NCBI GenBank assembly: GCA_963749145.1
Contig: CAVVLN010000005.1
Location: 992,001 to 1,056,000, forward strand
Length of the DNA: 64,000 bases
Direction of reading: 5' to 3'
Source of the DNA: JASHPR01 sp963749145
GTDB lineage: Bacteria; Actinomycetota; Actinomycetes; Streptosporangiales; Streptosporangiaceae
Each line of letters starts with the position of its first letter. Within the stretch, counting starts at the first letter, position 1. Shown here piece after piece: positions 25,796 to 34,484 of this stretch. Under the pieces are notes generated by a model, which saw only the letters and a program-made list of their open reading frames with translations, was not told the DNA's origin and ran no database searches. The position numbers were made by a program, and so were the translations under genes.

Positions 25796-26345
25796 ATGGG
25801 CTTCGTGTACACCGAGCAGGCGGTGCCGCTGCGCACCGGCGTCACGCTGTTCACCTCGGTCAGCCCGGGCCCGGCCTGGCAAACGCTGCTGGTCATCCAC
25901 GGCGGGCCCGACTGGGATCACACCTACCTGCGTGAGCCGCTGGACCGCCTGGGCGGCGGCTACCGGGTCGTGCTGCCCGACCTGCGGGGTTGCGGGCGGT
26001 CGACCGCCGGCCTGGCCGACGCGCCGAGTCGCTGCCCGGCTACCTGCGGCGCCTGTCGGAGGTCCGCTTCACCGCCGAGTGGCTGCGACCGTACCGGGCC
26101 GGGGTCATGCCCTCACCCTGGCTCCGCGATCCGCTGGCCGAACTGTCCGCGGCCGGCCGGCCCGTGCTGCTGCTGCACGGCGAGAAGGACATGACCTTTC
26201 CCGCCGCTCTCGCCGCGCAGGCCGCGGCCCGGCTCCCGCGGGCGACCGCGGTGGTGCTGCCCGGTGCGGGTCACATGGCCCACGTCGACGATCCCGGCGG
26301 CTGGCTGGCCACCGTGCGCCGTTCCTGGCCGTCGACGAGGTATAG
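25796..26345 (+). pseudogene. Alpha/beta hydrolase remnant (proline iminopeptidase type)
   Basis: The N-terminus is intact (TLLVIHGGPDWDHTYL oxyanion-hole motif, then VVLPDLRGCGRST). At about 26012 the frame changes and the sequence jumps to the C-terminal half (LLLHGEKDMTFP with the acid residue, and GAGHMAHVDDPGGW with the catalytic His). The segment with the nucleophile elbow GxSxG and the cap is missing. A second frame change near 26320 leads to FLAVDEV and TAG. The missing middle shows a true deletion. The 3' end is duplicated in tandem. Confidence 0.75.
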
Positions 26346-26418
26346 CCGGCCGCGTTCGCGGCGGCTGCCGGTCAGTCGACGAGGTACAGCCGGCCGCGTT
26401 CGCGGCGGGCGCCGATCA
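26331..26418. repeat. 44-bp tandem duplication over the hydrolase stop
   Basis: Copy one (26331-26374) contains the end of the hydrolase remnant with its TAG. Copy two (26375-26418) differs at about four positions, reads CAG instead of TAG, and ends exactly at the stop codon of the small minus-strand membrane-protein gene. Confidence 0.85.
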
Positions 26419-26592
26419 GGTGAAGCCGACGTTCAGGATGAAGTGTCCGAGCCTGAGGTTCAGTACTCCGCCGCCGGCCCAGTGCACGATGAACGCCAGC
26501 AGGATGATGGCCAGGATGACGATGACCACCCATATGAAGAACACGATGATGCCCGGGATCGCATACCCGGCAACCGTTCTCGCTCTAGCCAC
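26416..26592 (-). CDS. Small hydrophobic membrane protein, 58 residues
   Basis: GTG start, no closely related family named. One long membrane segment (about residues 9-38: GYAIPGIIVFFIWVVIVILA, then IILLAFIVHWAGG) follows a short basic N-terminus (ARARTV). The tail (NLRLGHFILNVGFT) is amphipathic. Codon use is good and the composition resembles the short hydrophobic proteins common in actinobacterial genomes. The SD is weak. It is too short to be found by most gene callers. Function unknown. Confidence 0.55.
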   Translation of the reverse strand: MARARTVAGYAIPGIIVFFIWVVIVILAIILLAFIVHWAGGGVLNLRLGHFILNVGFT

Positions 26593-26859
26593 GGCCGCCA
26601 GCTACCCGTCAAAGCGCGATGTATTCGGCGACGCGTTGTTGCCGCTGGCACCGGCATGGCCATGGTAACGGGAGGTGCTGAAGGCCGCGCCGCGGCGACG
26701 ACGACCGGCAACCGTTCCGCCAGCGCGTTCACCGCCACCGGGCCCGGCTCGCCGGCCGCGATCGGGTCCGTGCGGCGGCGCCCGGATTTCTTCCATTCGT
26801 GACATACCGGCCTCTATGCTGCGACGGGTCGGCCGTTTCAACAGCGCAGGGAGATCGCC

Positions 26860-28392
26860 ATGGCCTTCACGCCTCCTACCGGTGACGACCTTGCCGCGAT
26901 CGCCGAGCGGTACCGGCTCGGGCTGGACGCGGGCGACGTCGAGCAGTTCCGCGCCGTGATCCTCGGCGCCGCGGCATCGTATGACGAGGTCGAGCGGCTG
27001 TACGCGGCAAGCCGGCCCGAGGCGCCGAGCAGGCCGTATCAGTTCCCGTCCGAGGCCGGGAACGAGCTCGGCGCCTGGTACGTCACGACCGAGATCAGGA
27101 CCGCCGGCGACGGGCCGCTGGCCGGGCGCACAGTCGCGATCAAGGACAACATCGAGGTCGCCGGGCTGCCGATGATGAACGGGTCGGCCACCGTCGAGGG
27201 TTACGTCCCCCGCCGGGACGCCACGGTCGTGACGCGGGTGCTCGACGCCGGCGCGACGATCACGGGCAAGGCCGTGTGCGAGGACCTGTGCTTCTCCGGC
27301 GGCAGCCACACCTCCCGGAGCGGCCCGGTCCGTAACCCCTGGGACCGGGCCAGGTCGGCGGGCGGGTCATCCAGCGGCAGCGCCGCGCTGGTGGCGGCGG
27401 GCCAGGTCGACATGGCGCTCGGCGGCGACCAGGGCGGCTCGGTCCGGATCCCGAGCTCGTTCTGCGGCACGGTCGGGCACAAGCCGACCCATGGCCTGGT
27501 GCCCTACACCGGCGCGTTCCCGATCGAGAACACCCTCGACCACCTCGGCCCGATCACCCGCACCGTGCGTGACGCGGCGCTGCTGCTCGGCGTGCTGGCC
27601 GGCCGGGACGGCCTGGACCCGCGCCAGCGCTTCGACCCGCCTCCGGGGGACTACCTCGACGGGCTGGACGCCGGGGTCGCCGGCCTGCGGATCGGCGTGG
27701 TGGGCGAGGGGTTCGGCATTCCCGGCCTGTCGCAGCCCGGCGTCGACGAGGCCGTGCGGGCGGCGATCGGCACGCTCGCCGCGGCCGGCGCGGCCGTCAC
27801 CGAGATCAGCATCCCCTGGCACCGCGACGGGCTGCACGTCTGGAACGTCATCGCCACCGACGGCGCGACCAACCAGATGATCGACGGGAACGGGTACGGC
27901 ATGAACGTCCCCGGCCTGTACGACCCGGAACTCATCGCGCACTACGCCCGGGGCCGGCGGGACCACGCCGCCGAGATGTCCGAGTCGCTGAAGCTGACCA
28001 TGCTGCTCGGCCGCTACGCGATCGACCGCTACGACGGCCGGCACTACGCGATGGCCCGGAACCTGGCCCTGGAACTGACCGCCGCTTACGACGCCGCGCT
28101 GGCCGACGCGGACGTCCTCGTCCTGCCGACGCTGCCGATCGTGGCCTCGACGATCCCGTTGCCGGGCGCGGGCCGCGACGAGCTGCTGGCCCGGTCCCTG
28201 GGGATGATCGCCAACACCGCGCCGTTCGATGTCAGCGGACACCCGGCGACCAGCGTGCCGGCCGGCCTGTCCGAGGGCCTGCCGGTCGGCATGATGATCG
28301 TCGGCCGCCGCTTCGCCGACGGCGCCTGCCTGCGCGTGGCCCGGGCCTACGAGAGCGCGGTGGGCGGTTTCCCCGCCCCGCCCGGCGCATAG
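26860..28392 (+). CDS. Amidase-signature-family enzyme
   Basis: A 510-residue amidase. The catalytic triad is complete: Lys in VAIKDNIEVAGLPMM, the cis-Ser in SAGGSSSGSAALVAAGQVDM, and the nucleophile Ser in GGDQGGSVRIPSSFCG. The downstream part (GHKPTHGLVPYTGAFPIENT, LDHLGPITRTVRDAALLL) and the end (GHPATSVPAG, LPVGMMIVG) are standard. It hydrolyses a carboxylic amide to acid and ammonia, probably cytoplasmic; no signal peptide. The residues before the triad are longer than in GatA. The start is set by GGGAGA before ATG. It stands alone upstream of the carboxylase operon, 432 bases away, and could feed it, but nothing shows this. Confidence 0.9.
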   Translation: MAFTPPTGDDLAAIAERYRLGLDAGDVEQFRAVILGAAASYDEVERLYAASRPEAPSRPYQFPSEAGNELGAWYVTTEIRTAGDGPLAGRTVAIKDNIEVAGLPMMNGSATVEGYVPRRDATVVTRVLDAGATITGKAVCEDLCFSGGSHTSRSGPVRNPWDRARSAGGSSSGSAALVAAGQVDMALGGDQGGSVRIPSSFCGTVGHKPTHGLVPYTGAFPIENTLDHLGPITRTVRDAALLLGVLAGRDGLDPRQRFDPPPGDYLDGLDAGVAGLRIGVVGEGFGIPGLSQPGVDEAVRAAIGTLAAAGAAVTEISIPWHRDGLHVWNVIATDGATNQMIDGNGYGMNVPGLYDPELIAHYARGRRDHAAEMSESLKLTMLLGRYAIDRYDGRHYAMARNLALELTAAYDAALADADVLVLPTLPIVASTIPLPGAGRDELLARSLGMIANTAPFDVSGHPATSVPAGLSEGLPVGMMIVGRRFADGACLRVARAYESAVGGFPAPPGA

Positions 28393-28824
28393 CCCGTCCC
28401 GCTCCGCGCCTCCCGCCCGAACCGCCGCGCTGCCCCGGGACCCTGGGAACCCCGGAAACCGCCGTCACTCGCCATCGGCGGACCCCGGGAGCCCCCGGAA
28501 ACCGTCGGCTTCCGCCACCCTCGGGTCCCCGAAACCCGCCGCTGTCCGTCGCCCCCCGAGGCCCCGGAGCCCTCGGAAACCGCCGGCGCCCGCCACGCCG
28601 CGGCCCCGGATCACCGCCTCGCGGCGCGGGCGGGGCGCTCGTCTTTCATCAGGTGAAAGGCTCGGGACAGTCTGTTGCCCCGCGCCGGGCGCGGCTGACA
28701 GCCTGGTAAAGATCGGGTCAACAGGACCGGACATTCCGGGCTCATCGCCGCTGTGGCGCGCACCAGCCCGGTACCCACCGGACCGCATACCCCCGAGGCA
28801 CAAGCAAGCGCGGAGGGTCAGCCT
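28393..28824. other. Intergenic region upstream of the carboxylase operon
   Basis: 432 bases without a supported gene. Bases 28430-28610 hold imperfect repeats of about 55-60 bases with GGAAACCG(C/T)CGGC cores and CCCC runs. The AT-richer part at 28645-28740 (GGTGAAAGGC, then TGGTAAAGATCGGG) is the best place for the operon promoter. A clear -10/-35 pair cannot be fixed by eye. Confidence 0.5.
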
Positions 28825-30876
28825 ATGGCGACACCGGTTCGGGAGGGCGACCTGCTCTGGACGCCCAGCGCCGCGCGGGTGGCGGACACGAACCTCACCG
28901 CGTTCATGGCCTGGCTCAAGGCCGAGCGAGGCCTGAGCTTTGACGGCTATCACGCGTTGTGGCGCTGGTCGATCGAGGACCTGGACGGGTTCTGGCAGGC
29001 GATCTGGGACTACTCGGGTGTGGACGCCTCGGCGCCACCGGAGCGGGTGCTCGGCCGCCGGGAGATGCCCGGCGCCGAGTGGTTTCCCGGGGCCCGGCTG
29101 AACTACGCGCAGCAGGTGCTGCGGCGCGAGCGCCCCGGCGAGGACGCGCTCTACTACGTGAACGAGACCACGCCGGTGGCCGCCCTGGACTGGGCGGACC
29201 TGGCCGGCCAGGTGCGGGTCCTGGGCACGCGGCTGCGCGCGATGGGCGTGCGGCCCGGGGACCGGGTCGCGTCCTACCTGCCGAACATCCCGCAGACCGC
29301 GATCGCGATGCTCGCCACCACCAGCATCGGCGCGATCTGGACCGCCTGCTCGCCGGACTTCGGCTGGCGCGGGGTGCTGGACCGGTTCCGCCAGCTCCAG
29401 CCCAAGGTGCTGTTCGCCATCGACGGCTACAGCTACGGCGGCCAGGTTCTCGACCGCCGCGCCGAGGTGCGGCAGATCGTCGGCGGCCTGCGCGGCCTCG
29501 AGTACCTCGTCCACCTGAGCTACCTGAGCGGGCCGGGGGGCGCAGCGGGCGGGCCGCGGGGCGGAGCGGGCGGGCCGGGGGACGGAGCGGACGGGCCGGA
29601 CCTGGGCGGCCTGAGCTGGGACGCGCTGTTCGACCACGCGCCGGTCTCCGCCGCCGAGTTCGCGTTCGAGCAGGTGCCGTTCGGCCATCCGCTGTGGATC
29701 CTGTTCTCCTCCGGCACGACCGGGCTGCCGAAGGCGATCGTGCACAGCCACGGCGGGATCCTGCTCGAGCAGCTGAAGCTGCAGCAGTTCCACATGGACC
29801 TGCGGGCCGGGGACCGGATGTTCTTCCACACCACGAGCGGCTGGATGATGTGGAACTTCCTGGTCAGCTCGTTGCTGCTCGGGGTGCGGCCGGTGCTGTA
29901 CGACGGCAGCCCGAGCTACCCGGAGCCGGACATCCTGTGGCGGCTGGCGCAGGAGTGCCAGGTGAACCTGTTCGGCGCCAGCCCGTCCTACGTGGACATG
30001 ATGGCCAAGGCCGGGGTCGTGCCCGCGGACAAGTTCGACCTGCCCGACCTGCGGGCGATCATGCCCGCGGGCTCGCCGGTGTCACCCGAGTGCACCGCCT
30101 GGTTCTACGGCAACGTCAAGCAGGACGTGTGGGTCTGCACCGGCAGCGGCGGCACCGACGTGTGCACCGGCTTCGTGGGGGGCGTGCCCACGCTGCCGGT
30201 CTACGCGGGCGAGATCCAGGCGCCGCACCTCGGCGTGGCCGCGAGGGCCTTCAACCACGACGGCGAGAGCGTCATCGACGAGGTCGGCGAGCTGGTGATC
30301 ACCGAGCCGATGCCGTCCATGCCGGTCAGGTTCTGGAACGACGAGGGTGACGTGCGCTACCGGGAGTCGTACTTCGCCGACTTCCCCGGGGTCTGGCGCC
30401 AGGGCGACTTCTTCCGCGTCAACGCCCGCGGCGGGTGCTTCGTGCTGGGCCGCTCCGACGCCACCTTGAACCGGCACGGCGTGCGGATCGGCACCGCCGA
30501 GGTCTACGCCGTGCTGGCCTCCATCGACGAGGTCGACGACGCGCTCATCGTGAACCTCGACCTGCCGGGCGGCCGGTTCTTCATGCCGCTGTTCGTCCGG
30601 CTGGTCGACGGGGTGCGGCTGGACGACCGCATCGAGGAGAAGATCCGTGACCGGCTGCGGCTGGAGTACACGCCCCGGCACGTGCCCGACCGGATCGTTC
30701 AGGTGTCCGAGATCCCGGTGACGCTGACCGGCAAACGGATGGAGGTGCCGGTACGCAAGATCCTGCGCGGCGTGCCGGCCGACGAGGCGGCCAACCGCAA
30801 CGCGATGGCCAACCCGGGCTCGCTCGACTTCTTCGCCGAGTACGCGAGCAAGCAGCACGACTACCCGATCGGCTGA
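28825..30876 (+). CDS. Acetoacetate-CoA ligase
   Basis: A 683-residue adenylate-forming ligase. The family-specific N-terminus is present (LWTPSAARVADTNLTAFMAW, DGYHALWRWSIEDLDGFWQ), which separates acetoacetyl-CoA synthetases from acetyl-CoA synthetases. The ATP-binding loop at about residues 295-312 reads SSGTTGLPKAIVHSHGG. Other segments are TTSGWMMWNFLVSSLL, then the C-terminal GRSDATLNRHGVRIG and the catalytic lysine in LTGKRMEVPVRKIL. A Gly/Ala-rich insert occurs around residue 235. It converts acetoacetate, ATP and CoA to acetoacetyl-CoA, AMP and PPi. The start follows GGAGGG. It is the first gene of a nine-gene operon and would activate the 3-oxoacid made by the carboxylase genes. Confidence 0.9.
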   Translation: MATPVREGDLLWTPSAARVADTNLTAFMAWLKAERGLSFDGYHALWRWSIEDLDGFWQAIWDYSGVDASAPPERVLGRREMPGAEWFPGARLNYAQQVLRRERPGEDALYYVNETTPVAALDWADLAGQVRVLGTRLRAMGVRPGDRVASYLPNIPQTAIAMLATTSIGAIWTACSPDFGWRGVLDRFRQLQPKVLFAIDGYSYGGQVLDRRAEVRQIVGGLRGLEYLVHLSYLSGPGGAAGGPRGGAGGPGDGADGPDLGGLSWDALFDHAPVSAAEFAFEQVPFGHPLWILFSSGTTGLPKAIVHSHGGILLEQLKLQQFHMDLRAGDRMFFHTTSGWMMWNFLVSSLLLGVRPVLYDGSPSYPEPDILWRLAQECQVNLFGASPSYVDMMAKAGVVPADKFDLPDLRAIMPAGSPVSPECTAWFYGNVKQDVWVCTGSGGTDVCTGFVGGVPTLPVYAGEIQAPHLGVAARAFNHDGESVIDEVGELVITEPMPSMPVRFWNDEGDVRYRESYFADFPGVWRQGDFFRVNARGGCFVLGRSDATLNRHGVRIGTAEVYAVLASIDEVDDALIVNLDLPGGRFFMPLFVRLVDGVRLDDRIEEKIRDRLRLEYTPRHVPDRIVQVSEIPVTLTGKRMEVPVRKILRGVPADEAANRNAMANPGSLDFFAEYASKQHDYPIG

Positions 30877-30887
30877 AGGAGGATCCC

Positions 30888-32747
30888 GTGACGGCCACCG
30901 ACGGTGCGGTTCCGGGGGAACAGGCCCCCGATACCCCCCGCAGCCCCGGCAGCTTCCCGCTGCCCTCGCAGATCGCCGACCTCCCGGGTGCCGAGAACTG
31001 GCGGTCGATGTACCCCTACTTCACGCGGTTCCAGCCCGAGGACGACAACCGGTTCTGGTTCTACAACGCGATGCACTTCCCCGAGCCGATGCCGGCCTTC
31101 GACGTGATCACGGCGGAGATCCCGTACACCGCGATCGGCGCGAACACCGCGCGGGTGTTCGTGTTCCCCACCACGCTCGGCATCGAGCACCGGATCGTGA
31201 ACGGGCGGATCTACATCACGGCCATCCCGGTCACCGACCCGGCCGAGATCGAGCGGCGGCTGGCCATCTTCCAGGAACGGGCCGGCTACTACTACGAGAA
31301 CTGGGACCGGCTCTACGCGGGCTGGAAAACCCGGATGGCGGGCCTGATCCGGGAGATCGAGGAGATCACGGTACCCGAGCTGCCGGAGTTCGACGACGCC
31401 GCCGTCGTCATGGAGTCGACGGGCGTGGCCCAGAACCACTACGTGCGCGAGAACTACCACCGCTGCCTGGACCTGTTCTCCAAGATGTGGAATCACCACA
31501 CCGAGTTCCTCATGCTCGGCTACGGCGCCTACGTCGTCTTCTTCGAGTTCTGCAAGCAGGCGTTCCCGGAGATCTCCGACCAGGCCGTCGCGCGCATGGT
31601 CGCGGGCATCGACGTGATCATGTACCGGCCGGACGATGAGCTCCGGCGCCTGGCCCGGCTGGCCGTCGACTGCGGGGTCGACGACCTGTTCACCGAGGGG
31701 TGCGGGCCCGATGCCGTGCTCGGCGCGATGGCCGAGCGCGGCGAGGGGGGCCAGCGGTGGCTGGAGGGGTTCGAGGAGAGCCGCGAGCCGTGGTTCCACG
31801 TCTCCACCGGCGACGGCTTCTACCACCACCACCGCAGCTGGAACGACGACCTGACGGTGCCGTTCGCGGCACTGCCCCGCTACGTGCGCCTGATCCGCGC
31901 GGGCGAACCGCTGGACCGCCCCACCGAGGCTCTGCGCGTGGAACGAGAACGGATCGTCTCGCAGTACCGCGGCCTGCTGCCGGGCGGCGACGAGCGCGCG
32001 GCGTTTGACCAGATGCTCGGGCTGGCCCGGGTCGTGTTCCCGTACGTGGAGGATCACAAGTTCTACTGCGAGCACTGGTTCACGACCCGGTTCTTCGGCA
32101 AGATCCGCGAGTTCGGCCAGCTGCTCGCGCGCCAGGGCGTGCTGGAGGATGCCGAAGATGTCTTCCAGCTGCATCACACCGAGGTCGACCAGGCGCTGGC
32201 CGATGTGAGCCTGGCCTGGGCGGCCGGCGGGACGCCGCTGGGCGCGGCCCACTTCGGCCCGATCATCGCCGAGCGCAAGCGGATGCTCGAGGCGATGCGG
32301 GACTGGTCGCCCCCGCCGGCCATCGGCCCGGTGCCCGAGGCACTCAACGACCCGGCCGTGCGCATGCTCTGGGGCATCACCGCGGAGACCCTCGCGACCT
32401 GGGCGGCGACCGCGGCGAGCGAGGGGGCCGAGGTCCACGGCTACGCGGCCTCACCGGGCGTGGTCGAGGGCGTGGCCCGGGTGCTGCGCAGCGTCAACGA
32501 CATCGGCCAGATCCGGGACGGTGAGATCCTGGTCTGCCCGGTGACCGCGCCGAGCTGGGCCCCGGTGTTCGGCAAGATCAAGGCGGCCGTGTCCGACATC
32601 GGCGGCACGATGTCGCACGCCGCGATCGTGGCCCGCGAGTACGGCATGCCCGCCGTGGTGGGCACCGGCCACGCGACCAAGCGGATCCAGACCGGCCAGC
32701 GGGTACGGGTGGACGGCGACCGCGGCATCGTGACCATCCTGAGCTGA
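30888..32747 (+). CDS. PEP-synthase-like dikinase, phosphohistidine (alpha) subunit
   Basis: A 619-residue protein. The C-terminal 90 residues are the swivelling phosphohistidine domain of PEP-utilising enzymes (EILVCPVTAPSWAPVFGKI, then GGTMSHAAIVAREYGMPAVV), with the phosphorylated His at residue 577. The N-terminal 500 residues resemble the large subunit of phenylphosphate synthase and related proteins; they lack the ATP-grasp and a typical PEP/pyruvate TIM barrel. In Thauera phenylphosphate synthase, as I recall, a 70-kDa subunit carries the equivalent His near its C-terminus. The expected reaction is transfer of phosphate from this His to a small oxygen nucleophile, the substrate's enol or phenol. 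The GTG has AAGGAGG upstream. One base separates it from the beta subunit gene. Confidence 0.8.
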   Translation: MTATDGAVPGEQAPDTPRSPGSFPLPSQIADLPGAENWRSMYPYFTRFQPEDDNRFWFYNAMHFPEPMPAFDVITAEIPYTAIGANTARVFVFPTTLGIEHRIVNGRIYITAIPVTDPAEIERRLAIFQERAGYYYENWDRLYAGWKTRMAGLIREIEEITVPELPEFDDAAVVMESTGVAQNHYVRENYHRCLDLFSKMWNHHTEFLMLGYGAYVVFFEFCKQAFPEISDQAVARMVAGIDVIMYRPDDELRRLARLAVDCGVDDLFTEGCGPDAVLGAMAERGEGGQRWLEGFEESREPWFHVSTGDGFYHHHRSWNDDLTVPFAALPRYVRLIRAGEPLDRPTEALRVERERIVSQYRGLLPGGDERAAFDQMLGLARVVFPYVEDHKFYCEHWFTTRFFGKIREFGQLLARQGVLEDAEDVFQLHHTEVDQALADVSLAWAAGGTPLGAAHFGPIIAERKRMLEAMRDWSPPPAIGPVPEALNDPAVRMLWGITAETLATWAATAASEGAEVHGYAASPGVVEGVARVLRSVNDIGQIRDGEILVCPVTAPSWAPVFGKIKAAVSDIGGTMSHAAIVAREYGMPAVVGTGHATKRIQTGQRVRVDGDRGIVTILS

Positions 32748-32748
32748 C

Positions 32749-33891
32749 ATGCGCAGCGGAGAGGCGTTCGTTCGCGGCCTGGCGGAGGTGGGAGCCGACG
32801 ACCGGCCGAGCGTCGGGGGGAAGGGAGCCGGGCTCGGCGAACTGATGCGGGCCGGGATACCGGTGCCCGGGGGGTTCGTGGTGACGGTGCTCGCGTTCGA
32901 GTCCGCGCTGCGGGCGCTCGATCCGGGCGGCGGGATCCGGCGTGAGATCGAGCGGCTGCCGGCCGGCGACCGGGCCGCTATCGCCAGGGTCACCGCCGGC
33001 ATCAGGGCGCGCATAGCCGCCGCGCCGCTGTCCGATGACGTGTGCGAGCAGGTCACCGCGCGCTACCGCGGCCTGGCGGCGGGAGCAGGAGGCGCGGCGG
33101 GGGAGGGCGACGCGGCCGGAGAGGGAGACGCGGCCGGGGATCCCGGCGCGAGCGGGAGCGGCGCCGTCGCGGGCGAGAGCGGTCCCGGACCAGACAGCGC
33201 CGTGCCGGTCGCCGTGCGGTCCAGCGCGGTCGGCGAGGACGGGGACGAGAACAGCTTCGCCGGCCTGCAGGACACCTACCTGTGGGTCCGCGGCCCCGAG
33301 GACCTGCTCGGCCGGGTCCGTGACTGCTGGGCCAGCCTGTACAACGCCGAGGCGGTGGGCTACCGGCTCCGGATGCGGATCGCGGAGCAGGACCTCGCGA
33401 TGGCCGTGGTGGTCCAGCGCATGGTCCAGCCGCGCTGCGCCGGGGTCATGTTCACCTGCAGCCCGACGACCGGCGACCGCTCGGTGATCGCCATCGAGGG
33501 CTGCTGGGGTCTGGGCTCCGCCCTGGTCAGCGGCGACGTCACGCCGGACAGCTTCGTGGTCAGCAAGGTGACCGGCGAGATCGTCCGGCGCTCGGTGGCG
33601 GTCAAGGAGCGGCTGCACCACGCGGGCCCGGGCGGCCGGGGGGTGGCCGCCGACGAGGTGCCGGGCCCGCTGCGCGACCGGGCTTGCCTCGGCGACGCCG
33701 AGCTCGCCGCGCTGGCCCGGCTCGGGATCCGGGTCGAGGACCACTACGGCACGCCGCAGGACATCGAGTGGGCGATCGCGGACGGCGGCTCACCGGACGA
33801 CAGCGTCGTGCTGCTGCAGAGCCAGCCCGAGACGGTCTGGGCCCCGCCGGCCGGGCGCGCCGGCGGCCCGGCCCAAGGCCCGGGCGGTTGA
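32749..33891 (+). CDS. PEP-synthase-like dikinase, ATP-grasp (beta) subunit
   Basis: A separate PEP/pyruvate-binding (PPDK_N) domain with VGGKGAGLGELMRAGIPVPG and GFVV at the start, then PVAVRSSAVGEDGDENSFAG, QDTYLWVRG, AVVVQRMVQPRCAGVMFT, and the C-terminal GTPQDIEWAIADG. It phosphorylates the His of the alpha subunit using ATP. A 45-residue Gly/Ala/Glu insert lies at about 105-145. The frame stops at 33891, but a shifted frame continues with PKARAVDHVFEQLGRVHAVK and a TGA one base before the next GTG. That looks like the true C-terminus, so a one-base break near 33850-33880 is likely. In full-length PEP synthases this domain and the alpha part are one chain; here they are split. Confidence 0.82.
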   Translation: MRSGEAFVRGLAEVGADDRPSVGGKGAGLGELMRAGIPVPGGFVVTVLAFESALRALDPGGGIRREIERLPAGDRAAIARVTAGIRARIAAAPLSDDVCEQVTARYRGLAAGAGGAAGEGDAAGEGDAAGDPGASGSGAVAGESGPGPDSAVPVAVRSSAVGEDGDENSFAGLQDTYLWVRGPEDLLGRVRDCWASLYNAEAVGYRLRMRIAEQDLAMAVVVQRMVQPRCAGVMFTCSPTTGDRSVIAIEGCWGLGSALVSGDVTPDSFVVSKVTGEIVRRSVAVKERLHHAGPGGRGVAADEVPGPLRDRACLGDAELAALARLGIRVEDHYGTPQDIEWAIADGGSPDDSVVLLQSQPETVWAPPAGRAGGPAQGPGG

Positions 33892-33944
33892 CCACGTGTT
33901 CGAGCAGCTCGGCCGGGTCCACGCGGTCAAGCCGGAGCGCTGAC

Positions 33945-34484
33945 GTGGACCTGACCAGCGAGGACGTGCAGGACATCCTGCAGTTGCTGGACGGCCTGCC
34001 GTTCGGCGAGATGCACCTGCGGACCGCCTCGTTCAGCCTCTGGCTGCGCCGTACCGCGGACGGGGAGTGGACCCAGGAACTGCAGGTGCTGACCGAGCCC
34101 GCGATCACGGCGGCCGTACCGGAGGATGAGGGGGCGGCCGGGGCGGCCGCGGCGAGCGGGACGGGCCAGGCCGGCCGGGCGGCCGTAGACGCGGACGCGG
34201 CCGGAGATCGCCCGGAGGCCGGTGACCTGGTCCCGGACGGGATGCGCGCGGTCCGCACCCCGCTGCCCGGGACCTTCTACCGGGCCCCGCTGCCGGGGTC
34301 CCCGCCGTTCGTCGAGATCGGCAGCCAGGTCGAGCCGGACACCGTGGTCGCGATCGTCGAGACCATGAAGCTGATGAACTCGGTCAGCGCCGGGGTCCGC
34401 GGCACGGTGGCGGAGATCCTGCTGGAGAACGCCGAGTTCGCGGACCGCGACACCGCGCTGATGCGGATCAGGGAAGACCGGTGA
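33945..34484 (+). CDS. Biotin carboxyl carrier protein
   Basis: A 179-residue biotin carrier. The lipoyl/biotinyl domain covers the last 80 residues, with the biotin attachment motif ETMKLMNS; the modified lysine is residue 142 (AMKM becomes TMKL). Proline- and alanine-rich sequence links it to an N-terminal DVQDILQLLDGLPFGEMHL segment typical of AccB N-termini. It carries CO2 from the biotin carboxylase (next gene) to the carboxyltransferase. The GTG lies one base after the likely true stop of the dikinase beta gene and its stop overlaps the carboxylase start (GTGA). Confidence 0.92.
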   Translation: MDLTSEDVQDILQLLDGLPFGEMHLRTASFSLWLRRTADGEWTQELQVLTEPAITAAVPEDEGAAGAAAASGTGQAGRAAVDADAAGDRPEAGDLVPDGMRAVRTPLPGTFYRAPLPGSPPFVEIGSQVEPDTVVAIVETMKLMNSVSAGVRGTVAEILLENAEFADRDTALMRIREDR

